A stretch of DNA of 64,000 nucleotides from an uncultured Burkholderiales bacterium (GTDB lineage: Bacteria > Pseudomonadota > Gammaproteobacteria > Burkholderiales > Burkholderiaceae), in the NCBI GenBank assembly GCA_946480465.1, contig CAMLJY010000016.1:38391-102390 (forward strand), given 5' to 3'. The translations under genes and the position numbers were made by a program. Within the stretch, counting starts at the first letter, position 1. Every line of letters starts with the position of its first letter. The notes beneath the pieces are model-generated. The model had not been told where the DNA came from, did no database searches, and saw nothing but the letters and a program-made list of their open reading frames with translations. Below are positions 52,995 to 61,338 of this stretch, in pieces.

Positions 52995-53546
52995 CTACTG
53001 CTTCTTCTTGGGCGCCAGCACCATGATCATCTGGCGCCCTTCGAGCTTGGGCATGTGCTCCACCACGGCCACGTCCGCCAGCTCGTCGCGGATGCGCTCC
53101 AAGAGGCGCATGCCGATGTCCTGGTGCGTAATCTCGCGGCCGCGGAAGCGCAGCGTAACCTTGCCCTTGTCGCCATCCTCGGCGATGAAACGCCGCAGAT
53201 TGCGCATCTTGATGTTGTAGTCGCCTTCGTCGGTCCCGGGCCGGAACTTGACTTCCTTGACCTCGATGACCTTCTGCTTCGACTTGGCTTCGGCAGCCTT
53301 CTTTTGTTCCAGGTACTTGAACTTGCCGTAGTCCATCAGCCGGCACACCGGCGGATCGGCGGTGGCGGCAATCTCGACCAGATCGACGTCGGCCTCGCCG
53401 GAGAGCCGCAGCGCCTCTTGGATGCTCACGATGCCCAGAGGCTCGTTGTTGACCCCGTTCAAGCGAACCATGGGCGCCATGATTTCGCGGTTGAGTCGAT
53501 GCTTGCGCTCGACATTGGGCATCCGGCGATCGAGAAAAGTAGCGAT
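52995..53546 (-). CDS. infC: Translation initiation factor IF-3, AUC start
   Basis: IF-3 (183 residues) checks start-codon pairing on the 30S subunit. It shows [36 protein letters not shown] (family signature) and [18 protein letters not shown] place the start at the ATC codon at 53546, giving (M)[15 protein letters not shown], because AGGGG lies at the proper distance upstream while the first ATG (53522) has no ribosome site. IF-3 genes of many bacteria use AUU or AUC so that IF-3 represses its own translation. The thrS stop is 76 bases upstream. Confidence 0.92.
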   Translation of the reverse strand: MATFLDRRMPNVERKHRLNREIMAPMVRLNGVNNEPLGIVSIQEALRLSGEADVDLVEIAATADPPVCRLMDYGKFKYLEQKKAAEAKSKQKVIEVKEVKFRPGTDEGDYNIKMRNLRRFIAEDGDKGKVTLRFRGREITHQDIGMRLLERIRDELADVAVVEHMPKLEGRQMIMVLAPKKKQ

Positions 53547-53621
53547 GGTGCTAACCCCTACACGGCCCCAAGGCAAGCAACGGGCTCGAACAAAGCAAAT
53601 GCGCGCGCCAGAGGACCAACG

Positions 53622-55538
53622 TCACACCTTCTGGGCGATGTCGCCGAGGATCTTCTGCGCGAAGTCTTCGACGCCCATCACGCCGAGGTCTTGATTGCCC
53701 CGAGCGCGCACGGCAACGGCCCCGCTTGCCTTCTCCTTGTCGCCAGCGACCAGGATGTACGGGACCTTCTGCATTGAATGCTCACGGATTTTATACGTGA
53801 TCTTCTCGTTCCGGAGATCGGTGATCACTCTAACTCCCTGTTTTTGAAGTGTTTTCGCTACTTCAGCAACGTAGGTTGCGTGGTTGTCCGTGATGCTCGC
53901 CACGACCACCTGCACCGGAGACAGCCACGCCGGGAGCGCGCCCGCATGCTGCTCGATCAGGATGCCGATGAAGCGCTCGAGGCTGCCGACGATGGCGCGG
54001 TGCAGCATCAGGGGGCGCTGCCGGCTGCCATCTTCGGCCACGTACTCGGCGTCCAGGCGCTCGGGCATGTTGGGGTCGATCTGGATCGTGCCGCATTGCC
54101 ACTGCCGACCCAGCGCATCCTTCAGCGTGTACTCGACCTTGGGACCGTAGAAGGCGCCCTCGCCCGGCGCGATCTCGAACTCGCAACCGGAGCGGCGCAG
54201 GCCTTCCATCAGCGCTTTTTCGGCCCGGTCCCAGGACTCGTCGCTTCCGATGCGGGCCTCTGGCCGCGTCGCCACCTTGTAGATGATGTCCGTGAAGCCG
54301 AAATCCTTGTAGACCCTTTGCAGCAGCGACGTGAAGGCGGCGCACTCGGCGAGCACCTGGTCTTCCGTGCAGAAGATGTGGCCGTCGTCCTGGGTGAAGG
54401 CGCGCACGCGCATGATGCCGTGCAAACCGCCGGTCGGTTCGTTGCGGTGGCACTGGCCGAACTCGCCGAAGCGCAGCGGCAGGTCGCGGTAGCTCTTGAT
54501 GCCCTGCTTGAAGATCAGCAGGTGGCCGGGGCAGTTCATCGGCTTCAGTGCGTACTCGCGCCTCTCCGATTCGGTCGTGAACATGTTCTCGCGGTACTTC
54601 TGCCAGTGGCCGGTCTTTTCCCACAGGCCCTGGTCGAGGATCTGCGGGCCCTTGACCTCGTGGTAGCCGTTGTCGCGGTAGACGCGGCGCATGTACTGCT
54701 CGACCTCCTGCCAGATCGTCCAGCCCTTGGGGTGCCAGAAGACCGTGCCGGGCGAGTGCTCGTCGATGTGGAACAGGTCCAGCTCGCGGCCGAGGCGGCG
54801 GTGGTCGCGCTTCTCGGCCTCTTCCAGCCGCATGAGGTACTTCTGCAGGTCGTCTTTCGTCGCCCAGGCGGTGCCGTAGATGCGCTGCAGCATCTCGTTG
54901 CGGTGGTCGCCGCGCCAGTAGGCGCCGGCCACCTTCATCAGCTTGAAGTGCTTGAGCTTGCCGGTGCTGGGGACGTGGGGGCCGCGGCACAGGTCTTCGA
55001 AGCCACCTTCGCGGTACAGCGAGACATCCTCGCCGGCCGGGATGCTGCCGATGATCTCGGCCTTGTAGTGCTCGCCGAGACCCTTGAAATAAGCCACGGC
55101 CTCGTCGCGCGGCAGCACCCGGCGCGTCACCGGCTCGTCCTTCTTCGCCAGTTCGGTCATGCGCGCCTCGATGGCGGCGAGGTCGTCCGGCGTGAAGGGG
55201 CGCTTGTACGAGAAGTCGTAGTAGAAGCCGTCCTCGATCACGGGGCCGATGGTGACCTGGGCCTCGGGGAACAGTTCCTTCACCGCGTAGGCGAGCAGGT
55301 GGGCGGTGGAGTGGCGGATCATCTCGAGGCCCGCGGCGTCCTTGTCAGTGACGATCGCGAGCCGCGCATCGGATTCGATCAGGTGGCTCGTATCGACCAG
55401 CCTGCCCTCGCCTTCGCCCACCCGGCCGCCGAGGGCCGCCTTGGCCAGGCCGGCACCGATCGAGGCTGCAACTTCGGCGACGGTGACCGGGTGGGGGTAC
55501 TCGCGTTGGGAACCATCAGGCAGCGTGATCTTGATCAT
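53622..55538 (-). CDS. thrS: Threonine-tRNA ligase
   Basis: ThrRS (638 residues) has an N-terminal TGS domain ([20 protein letters not shown]), an editing domain (about 65-225, with [20 protein letters not shown]), a class II core with [17 protein letters not shown] (zinc-binding Cys) and motif 2 [19 protein letters not shown], and a C-terminal anticodon domain ([19 protein letters not shown]). Length is standard. It heads the thrS-infC-rpmI-rplT-pheST-ihfA run. Upstream are a threonine-rich leader peptide and a terminator, which indicate attenuation by threonyl-tRNA supply. Confidence 0.98.
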   Translation of the reverse strand: MIKITLPDGSQREYPHPVTVAEVAASIGAGLAKAALGGRVGEGEGRLVDTSHLIESDARLAIVTDKDAAGLEMIRHSTAHLLAYAVKELFPEAQVTIGPVIEDGFYYDFSYKRPFTPDDLAAIEARMTELAKKDEPVTRRVLPRDEAVAYFKGLGEHYKAEIIGSIPAGEDVSLYREGGFEDLCRGPHVPSTGKLKHFKLMKVAGAYWRGDHRNEMLQRIYGTAWATKDDLQKYLMRLEEAEKRDHRRLGRELDLFHIDEHSPGTVFWHPKGWTIWQEVEQYMRRVYRDNGYHEVKGPQILDQGLWEKTGHWQKYRENMFTTESERREYALKPMNCPGHLLIFKQGIKSYRDLPLRFGEFGQCHRNEPTGGLHGIMRVRAFTQDDGHIFCTEDQVLAECAAFTSLLQRVYKDFGFTDIIYKVATRPEARIGSDESWDRAEKALMEGLRRSGCEFEIAPGEGAFYGPKVEYTLKDALGRQWQCGTIQIDPNMPERLDAEYVAEDGSRQRPLMLHRAIVGSLERFIGILIEQHAGALPAWLSPVQVVVASITDNHATYVAEVAKTLQKQGVRVITDLRNEKITYKIREHSMQKVPYILVAGDKEKASGAVAVRARGNQDLGVMGVEDFAQKILGDIAQKV

Positions 55539-55594
55539 GGTGGGCTTTCGCGATCGGAGCGCAGCGGCTGCGCAAACTGGGTGAGGCGGGCAAC

Positions 55595-55624
55595 AAAAAA
55601 GCGCGGTGGCAAGACCGCGCTTTT
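55595..55624 (-). terminator. thrS attenuator terminator
   Basis: On the minus strand AAAAGCGCGGT pairs with ACCGCGCTTTT over eleven bases with a six-base loop and ends in TTTTTT. It lies 46 bases after the leader peptide stop and 56 bases before thrS. An upstream segment (55660-55667) can pair over eight bases with its 5' arm as an antiterminator. Confidence 0.85.
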
Positions 55625-55670
55625 GTTGTTCGGGGGAGGAGGAGCGAACAGGCGTGACGGCGCGGCCGAC

Positions 55671-55715
55671 CTAGGCGGCAGTGGCGAACAACGTAGTTCG
55701 CGGTGTCACAACCAT
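55671..55715 (-). CDS. Threonine-rich leader peptide of thrS
   Basis: This 14-codon open frame reads MVVTPRTTLFATAA, with four threonine codons (ACA, ACT, ACG, ACT). A GAGAAAGG sequence lies just upstream of the ATG, a TACAAT promoter box about 40 bases upstream, and a strong terminator plus thrS downstream. Together these form a ribosome-stalling attenuator sensing threonyl-tRNA. Such control of thrS is not the E. coli mechanism (which is a translational operator), so this is a notable observation. Confidence 0.65.
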   Translation of the reverse strand: MVVTPRTTLFATAA

Positions 55716-55754
55716 GGTGCCTTTCTCGCCCTTGTGAGTGGATGGAAGCCGCGG

Positions 55755-55760
55755 ATTGTA
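55755..55760 (-). promoter_or_regulatory. Candidate -10 box of the thrS transcript
   Basis: TACAAT on the minus strand fits a sigma-70 -10 element and would start transcription about 33 bases before the leader ATG. The -35 region (TGCGGA at 17 bases) is poor. Confidence 0.45.
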
Positions 55761-55826
55761 GACGAGCCCCTCCGATCTCCGCAGCCCAGGCCGCGCCCTG
55801 GTTGCGGTACATGGCAGATGCGCACG

Positions 55827-56975
55827 CTAGAACGGCAACAGGCTCTGATTCGCGGTGCGTTCGACCAGCCACGCGCCGGCCAGCATGATCGCGCCGAGCG
55901 AACCAGCCACCATCACGCCGGGCACGTACAGGGCCTGCCGGCGCAGCCCGTACAGGACAGGCACGGCGAGCAGCACCATCGCCAGCTGGCCCAGCTCGAG
56001 GCCCAGGTTGAACTGGAACAGCGCCCAGCCGAAGGCAGCTGGCGGCAGCTGCAGCTCGCCCAGCACGCCGGCGAAGCCGAAGCCGTGGACGAGCCCGAAG
56101 AGGAAGGTGACGAGGCCGCGGCCACGCCGGATCAGCGGGCGGATGTTGTCGAGCGCCGCCAGCATGATGGTCAGCGCGATCGCCGGCTCCACGATGGATG
56201 CCGGCAGCCGCGCCCAGCCCAGCGTGGCCAGCGCCAGCGTGACGGAGTGCGCGAGCGTGAACAGCGTGACCGTCTTCGCCACCGGCCACAGCGCGGCCCG
56301 CCAGCCGGGCACCGCTCGCCAACGGCCGTGCTCGCGGCGCAGCACCGCCGGCAGCAGCAGGCACAGCAGGAACAGCAGGTGGTCGTAGCCGGTGACGATG
56401 TGGTGCACGCCTTCGCGGACGAAGGACGCAGCGGACGAAGGCGTGGCGGCCGTGTCACCGTCGGCGCCGGCGGAGGTGGCGGGCTCCGGCACGGTGGGAT
56501 CCAGCATGCGCACGTCATCGTCGCCGCCCCCGGCCACGGGCACGCGGAGGATGCCGCGGTGGGTCGGGTCGATGTCGGCGAACAGCGTGTAGCGCAACAG
56601 GGTCGAGGTGTCGATGCGGCACGGGGTGCTCAGCAGCAGCACTGCATACGCGCCGTCCTGCCGGCGCTCCAGCCCATGCCCGTCGACGCTGAATCGGCAG
56701 TCCTTGGCCGCCAGCGCGCCCAGGGCCAGCGCATCGATGGCCGGCCAGGCGGCCTTCACCTCGCCCCAGGTCAGCTGTCGGTCGCCATCGGCATCGAGCG
56801 GTAGCGCGGCATCGAGGTCGCGCAGCGCGATGTCCCAGCGCAGGCGGCTGCCTTGGGACGCGGGCTCGACGACCAAGTACGCGTCGCTGGCCTTGTGGGC
56901 CTGCGCTGCGCCGCCGGCCAGCAAGAGCAGCAGCATGAGGGCGAGGCGCATCGCGGCAGTGAAGTGCAGGTCCAT
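55827..56975 (-). CDS. HupE/UreJ-type membrane protein with periplasmic EF-hand domain
   Basis: This 382-residue protein has a signal peptide (about 1-26, AAQA-HK), a periplasmic domain (about 27-185) and a C-terminal HupE/UreJ membrane domain (about 190-382, six to seven helices). The periplasmic part contains a canonical EF-hand calcium loop at residues 61-72 (DADGDRQLTWGE). The membrane part has the His-containing family motifs GVHHIVTGYDHLLFLL, FTLAHSVTLALATLG and FGLVHGFGFAGVLGE, suited to Ni2+/Co2+ or other metal binding. GGGAGGA precedes the ATG at 56975. It lies 13 bases after the TPR gene and is the last of the DUF4331 run. The transported ion is unknown. Confidence 0.82.
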   Translation of the reverse strand: MDLHFTAAMRLALMLLLLLAGGAAQAHKASDAYLVVEPASQGSRLRWDIALRDLDAALPLDADGDRQLTWGEVKAAWPAIDALALGALAAKDCRFSVDGHGLERRQDGAYAVLLLSTPCRIDTSTLLRYTLFADIDPTHRGILRVPVAGGGDDDVRMLDPTVPEPATSAGADGDTAATPSSAASFVREGVHHIVTGYDHLLFLLCLLLPAVLRREHGRWRAVPGWRAALWPVAKTVTLFTLAHSVTLALATLGWARLPASIVEPAIALTIMLAALDNIRPLIRRGRGLVTFLFGLVHGFGFAGVLGELQLPPAAFGWALFQFNLGLELGQLAMVLLAVPVLYGLRRQALYVPGVMVAGSLGAIMLAGAWLVERTANQSLLPF

Positions 56976-56988
56976 CCGATCCTCCCTG

Positions 56989-58107
56989 TCAGAGCGCTTC
57001 CAGGCGCGCGTCGCGCAAGCCGATGCGCCGGGCCAGCGCCTTCGCCTCGCTGACGGCATCCGCATCACCGGCCGCATGCGCGCAGCGGGCCAGCAGCAGC
57101 AGGTCCAGCGGTTCGCGCTGGCGTTCGACGTTCATGCGCGCGGCGCGCAGCGCGGCGGCCGGATTGCGCTCGATGGCCAACGCCATCAGCGCGCGCTCGC
57201 GCTCGTGGCCACTGGGGCCCGAGCGCTGGTTGGCCAGCGCGAAGCGCTCGCGCAGCTCGGCCTCCAGCGGCGCGGCGTCCTTGAGCCCCGCCTGCCGCGC
57301 GGCAATGGCCAGGCGCAGCAGCGCCGCATCGCTGCGCTGCTGCGCTTGCAGCACCGACCAAGCCTCGCGCGGGCGCCGCTGGTCGAGCAGGAAGTCGGCG
57401 TAGGCGATCGCGGCATAGCCGTCACGCTCCGCTGCGAGCGATTGCTTCCAGGCTCGGTCCGACTCGGCCACCCGGCCGGCCCGCTGTTCCAACTCGGCCA
57501 GCGTTGTCCACAACCAGGCCCGGGTGCCGGACTCGCCGGGCTGGGCGGCCAGGCGCTGCAGCTTCCGCCGTGCCGTGTCGAACTCGCCCTTGAGCGCGAG
57601 GTTCTCGGCCACGCAGGCCTCGCCGTAGGGCTGGGCCTGCAGCTGCGCGAGGGCGCGGCAGGCCGCGTCGGACTCGGCATAGCGGCCCTGCACGCGGTGG
57701 AGTGTCGCGAGCATCAGCCAGGCCTGCGCCCGACCGGGATCGCGGCCGACCAGCGCCTGCAGGCGCGCGCTGGCTCGATCGAACCGATGCAGGTGCTGCT
57801 CGATGTCGGCCAGGAGCAGCACCAGGTCGACCGGTGCACCGGCATCGTCCTGCCAGCGCGCCAGCCGCGCCAGCGCCCGGCCGGCCAGCCGGGGATCGCC
57901 CTCGCGGCGGCCGGCGTTGAGCAGCGCGCGGGCCTCGCGCACGGCCGTGGCCGCATCGGCCGCCCTGCTGGTCCGAACAACGTCGGGCAAGCGCTCGATC
58001 ACTTCGCCGTCGTGAGTCGGAACGATCGGCGCCGCGGCGGCCCCGAGCAGGGCGCAGCCGAGCAGGAGCGCAGCGGCACGGGCCGCGAAAGGTCGCACTG
58101 CAAGCAC
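56989..58107 (-). CDS. Exported TPR-repeat protein
   Basis: This 372-residue protein has a signal peptide (about 1-26, GAAAA-PI) and then helical tetratricopeptide-like repeats over most of its length (for example LVGRDPGRAQAWLMLATLHR and YAESDAACRALAQLQAQ). It starts at GTG 58107, with AGGAG nine bases upstream. It lies directly before the HupE-like gene and after the DUF4331/lipoprotein pair. A scaffold for the envelope system is plausible; no partner is proven. Confidence 0.78.
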   Translation of the reverse strand: MLAVRPFAARAAALLLGCALLGAAAAPIVPTHDGEVIERLPDVVRTSRAADAATAVREARALLNAGRREGDPRLAGRALARLARWQDDAGAPVDLVLLLADIEQHLHRFDRASARLQALVGRDPGRAQAWLMLATLHRVQGRYAESDAACRALAQLQAQPYGEACVAENLALKGEFDTARRKLQRLAAQPGESGTRAWLWTTLAELEQRAGRVAESDRAWKQSLAAERDGYAAIAYADFLLDQRRPREAWSVLQAQQRSDAALLRLAIAARQAGLKDAAPLEAELRERFALANQRSGPSGHERERALMALAIERNPAAALRAARMNVERQREPLDLLLLARCAHAAGDADAVSEAKALARRIGLRDARLEAL

Positions 58108-58252
58108 GGAACATGACTCCTGAAGTAAACGTCAAGTGGCCGCTGCGATCGGGTCCCGTGCGCACCCAGCGCACGGACCGGCGAAGCGGCGGCCAAGCCG
58201 GCCGGACCGACCCAACCGGCCCGACCGGCAGAAGGCCGATCCAAACCGCCTC

Positions 58253-58286
58253 GGCACCCGCTCCGCTTGGCGGCGGAGCGGGTGCC
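58253..58286 (-). terminator. Large GC hairpin downstream of the lipoprotein gene
   Basis: A perfect 14-base stem GGCACCCGCTCCGC/GCGGAGCGGGTGCC with a six-base loop lies six bases after the lipoprotein stop. It lacks a T-tract, so it may stabilise or pause transcripts rather than end them. The adjoining 58150-58250 is rich in CCGACC/GGACCG repeats. Confidence 0.5.
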
Positions 58287-58291
58287 GGCAC

Positions 58292-58567
58292 TCAGACCGG
58301 CGTGGGCTCGGCGCTGTCGCTCGTCGGCAGCGTGAGGCCGTCCAGGCTGGCCGGCTCGCGGGTGTCGCTGGGTTGCAGCGACAGGGTCTTCAGGTAGATC
58401 ACCAGCCCATCGGTCGACTGCTTCGCGGCATCCGGCACCGAGGCCAGCGGGTCCGGCGGGGCCGGCGCGGGAGGCGGCGTGACGACCGGATCGTCATCGC
58501 CGCCGCCGCAGCCACCGAGCAGGGCCACCGTGGCCAGGAGCATCGTCAGTTTCTGCGTGCGGCTCAT
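58292..58567 (-). CDS. Small lipoprotein next to DUF4331
   Basis: This 91-residue protein has a lipoprotein signal ending LLGGCGGGDDD (Cys at about residue 20), then a Pro-rich linker (about 28-42) and a short C-terminal segment KQSTDGLVIYLKTLSLQPSD. I recognise no named domain. Its ATG lies nine bases after the DUF4331 stop, so the two are cotranscribed. Lipid anchoring suggests a partner for DUF4331 at the membrane. Confidence 0.75.
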   Translation of the reverse strand: MSRTQKLTMLLATVALLGGCGGGDDDPVVTPPPAPAPPDPLASVPDAAKQSTDGLVIYLKTLSLQPSDTREPASLDGLTLPTSDSAEPTPV

Positions 58568-58576
58568 GGGGACTCC

Positions 58577-60100
58577 TCAACGCGCGCCCGGGGTCGGCGT
58601 GCTCAGGTAGGGAAAGCCCGGCAGCAGCGGCACCACCGCCTGGTCGACGGCATCGTGCAGCTTCAGCGACGTCGCACCCAGCGGCACGTTCGCCGGCTTG
58701 CACTCGGTGCCCAGGTTCAGCGCATTGCCCGTGCCGTTGAGCATGCACAGCCCGCCCATCACCGCGACGAGCGAGATGTCGACGACGTCGTCCTTCGGCC
58801 GCCGGCCGTTCGGGTAGCCGGCTGCGTCGCCGCCGGCCAGGCCCAGGCGGTGCTGCGTGGCTTCGGGCGTGGGTGGGGTCGCGGTGTTCAGGCGCAGCAT
58901 TTCGGAGGCGACCGCGTTCGCCGGCTGGTTGACGTTCTTGATCCCGGTGAGGAAGGTGGTCACGAGGTCCGTGCGCGGCAGGTTCTTGGGCGCCGCGCCG
59001 GGCAGGTTCAGCGCGATCTCGAGCAGCGCGGGGAAGGTCGGGTTGGTCACGTAGTCGGCGAACTGGCCATCGTCCTTCGGCTTGCTGCCGTTGAATCGGT
59101 CCTTGTCGGGCAAGCCGATGACGACCTCGTTGACCAGCGGCATGCCCAGGCGGGACACCTGCACCCAGGCACCGCCCGGCACGGCGGTGGTCTGGTGGCC
59201 CTTGCCGGGCGCGCCGTTGAGCAGTTGGCCCTGGCGCAGGCTGGCGGTGGTCCAGCCGCCGATGACCGTCTCGCTGCCCTGTGTCAGGCAGCTCTTGTGC
59301 ACTTCCAGTGCCAGCGAGGTGACGTTGGCATCGTCGATGGTGTTGGGCACGGCATTGATCAGCGACGGATCCGTGATCACCGCGACCGGTGCGTTGACCA
59401 GGTCGAAGATCGTGCCCAGGTTGACCGCGAAGGCTTCCTTGCGCTGGCCGACGAACAGGCGCGCCGGCTGGGCGCAGCCGGGGATGGCGACGGTGTAGAC
59501 GTGCTGCGCGGCATAGGCACCGTAGTCGGCGATCGTCTTCATGCCGATGTAGTCGACCGGCTTGTCGAAGGTGGCGCTCCCCCCGGCCGCGTTGGTGAGG
59601 GCCGCCTTGGTGCCGCCGCGGCGGTCGCCGCGCACCACATCGACGGTGAAGGTCTCGTTGACGTTCAGCGCGCCGGCGTTCGGCGTGCTGACGCCACCAG
59701 CCTGGATCAGCGGGATCGCGACGTTCTTGCCGCCGACCGGCAGCGTGATGCCCTTCAGCGCGTTCCTGAAGCGGAACTGGAAGCTGATGTCTTCCTTGGC
59801 GTCGCCGTTGTTGTCGACGTGGATCTCGTACAGCGCATTGGGATCCATCTGGAAGTAGTTCGGACCGCCATACGGCGCCTGAAGCGGCTGGTAGTTGGCG
59901 ATCAGCGTGACGTAGCCGCCGCGGCCCGGCTCGTAGCTGTTGAACATGTAGAAGTCAGTGCCATCGACCTTGGGCTGCGTGGTGATGTACGGCGCCTCGC
60001 GGTGGCTCGACGCATGGGCCGGCAAGGCGCCGCTCAGGGCAGCCAGCACGGCGGCGGCAATGGGCAGCAGGCGCTGCGGCCGGTGCAGGGGGTGGAACAT
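58577..60100 (-). CDS. DUF4331 exported protein
   Basis: This 507-residue protein has a signal peptide (about 1-30, LPAHA-SS) and begins with the DUF4331 hallmark SSHREAP, then DGTDFYMFNSYEPGR. An acidic loop, HVDNNGDAKEDISFQF near residue 95, looks like a Ca2+-binding turn. Further family parts include GMKTIADYGAYAAQHVY, the region LTQGSETVIGGWTTASLR and RRPKDDVVDISLVAVMGG. AGAGGA precedes the ATG at 60100. Its neighbours are a small lipoprotein, a TPR protein and a HupE-type membrane protein, with a TonB receptor and a patatin upstream. The function of DUF4331 is unknown. Confidence 0.85.
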   Translation of the reverse strand: MFHPLHRPQRLLPIAAAVLAALSGALPAHASSHREAPYITTQPKVDGTDFYMFNSYEPGRGGYVTLIANYQPLQAPYGGPNYFQMDPNALYEIHVDNNGDAKEDISFQFRFRNALKGITLPVGGKNVAIPLIQAGGVSTPNAGALNVNETFTVDVVRGDRRGGTKAALTNAAGGSATFDKPVDYIGMKTIADYGAYAAQHVYTVAIPGCAQPARLFVGQRKEAFAVNLGTIFDLVNAPVAVITDPSLINAVPNTIDDANVTSLALEVHKSCLTQGSETVIGGWTTASLRQGQLLNGAPGKGHQTTAVPGGAWVQVSRLGMPLVNEVVIGLPDKDRFNGSKPKDDGQFADYVTNPTFPALLEIALNLPGAAPKNLPRTDLVTTFLTGIKNVNQPANAVASEMLRLNTATPPTPEATQHRLGLAGGDAAGYPNGRRPKDDVVDISLVAVMGGLCMLNGTGNALNLGTECKPANVPLGATSLKLHDAVDQAVVPLLPGFPYLSTPTPGAR

Positions 60101-60161
60101 GGGGGGATCCTCTGAAGCTCGTTGTCCAGGCGCCGCTCCGCTGACACGGGGCGGCTCGCAG

Positions 60162-60192
60162 GACACCCGGTGGCACTGAGGCCGCGGGTGTC
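60162..60192. promoter_or_regulatory. Inverted repeat upstream of DUF4331
   Basis: GACACCCG and CGGGTGTC are perfect inverted halves separated by 15 bases, about 60 bases before the DUF4331 start. It could be an operator or a hairpin. No regulator can be assigned. Confidence 0.35.
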
Positions 60193-60253
60193 TGGACGGC
60201 TGATACGCAGGAAGCTTCGGATCGGATGCGCGCGGATGAACCCGCGTGCGCCG

Positions 60254-61327
60254 TCAGGCCAGCGGCAGGGCCTCGATCGACGGACGGGCCGCGAGGGCCG
60301 CGAACTCGTCGGCCAGTTGCTCGCTCATCGCCATGGCGCGGCGCCAAGCGCGGCCACGGCCTGCATGGTCGGTGCCGTAGGCCTTGAAGTCGGTGCGATC
60401 GGGCAGCTTGCCGTTGGGCAGGGTCTTCACCCACTCGGGATTCGGGGCCAGCACGACCACGTTGGCCAGGCGCTCGCTCGCGCGGTGGCGGTGGCGCAAG
60501 CCCTTGTCGAGCCAGCCCGGCACCAAGTGGCGCTGGAAGTGCGGATACAGCACCAGGCCGTCGGGCATCGACGCGTAGTCGAGGTGCAGGTGGTAGTCGG
60601 TGATGCCGCCGTCCCAGTAGGCGCCGGGTGGCGCACCGGGGATGTCGTGCACCGCCGCCAGCACGAAAGGGATCGAGCAGCTCGCCAGGACCGAGGGCGA
60701 CAGGTTCCGTGCCTGCAGCGGCACCTGCCGCGTGCGGTAGTCGTGCAGGCGCAGCGGCAGCGGGTCGCGCATGTCCGAAAAGACCACGCGCTCGAGCCAG
60801 CCGCCCATCGCGCGGCGGCTCACCAGGTTGGTGGTGAACGCGCCCAGGTAGCCCAGCGGCGTGCGCACCCGCCCTTCCCGCCGCAGCAGCGGGCCGCGGC
60901 CCAGGCTGGTGAAGACGTGCAGGCGGTAGCGCGGGTGCCCCAGCGCCTCGGCCTCGCGGCCTTCGAAGTGCTCGCGCAGGCGCTCGGCGAAGGTGTCGGA
61001 CATCTGCCGGGCGACCGGGCCGCCATCCGGCCGGGTCGGGAACTGCTCGTTGATGTAGTCCTCGGCCAGCCGGGCCAGTGCGGCCGCCGGATCGTTCAGC
61101 GTCGCACAGGCCAGCCGCCAGGCACCGATGGAGGCGCCCATCAGGTGGACCGTGTGGCTGCTGCGGGCCAGCCACTGCCCGAACAGCAAGCGGTCCAGCG
61201 GATTCAGCACCAGGCCCTTCGGGCCGCCGGCGGCGCCGGCCACGACGCGGATGTCCTCCGGCCGCAGCCCATGGTCGCGCAAGCGCTCGCGGGCGCGGGA
61301 TCCGGCGTGGACCTGCAGGGCGTTCAT
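60254..61327 (-). CDS. Patatin-like phospholipase
   Basis: This 357-residue protein has the patatin catalytic dyad: the nucleophile serine in GASIGAWRLA near residue 68 and aspartate in AYWDGGITDYHLHLDY near residue 240. The glycine-rich oxyanion loop VVAGAAGGPKGLVL is near residue 32. No signal peptide is visible, so it is probably cytoplasmic or secreted by another route. The start at 61327 gives MNALQVHAG. It lies 11 bases after the TonB receptor stop. The lipid substrate is unknown. Confidence 0.88.
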   Translation of the reverse strand: MNALQVHAGSRARERLRDHGLRPEDIRVVAGAAGGPKGLVLNPLDRLLFGQWLARSSHTVHLMGASIGAWRLACATLNDPAAALARLAEDYINEQFPTRPDGGPVARQMSDTFAERLREHFEGREAEALGHPRYRLHVFTSLGRGPLLRREGRVRTPLGYLGAFTTNLVSRRAMGGWLERVVFSDMRDPLPLRLHDYRTRQVPLQARNLSPSVLASCSIPFVLAAVHDIPGAPPGAYWDGGITDYHLHLDYASMPDGLVLYPHFQRHLVPGWLDKGLRHRHRASERLANVVVLAPNPEWVKTLPNGKLPDRTDFKAYGTDHAGRGRAWRRAMAMSEQLADEFAALAARPSIEALPLA

Positions 61328-61338
61328 CGTCGCGCGCG

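Noticed and set aside
53778..56804. Plus-strand frame of 1008 codons
   Set aside because: It spans thrS, its leader region and the HupE gene in antisense, so it cannot be a conserved protein; caused by high GC.
58136..60115. Plus-strand frame of 659 codons over DUF4331
   Set aside because: Antisense shadow; the minus strand carries signal peptides and family motifs.
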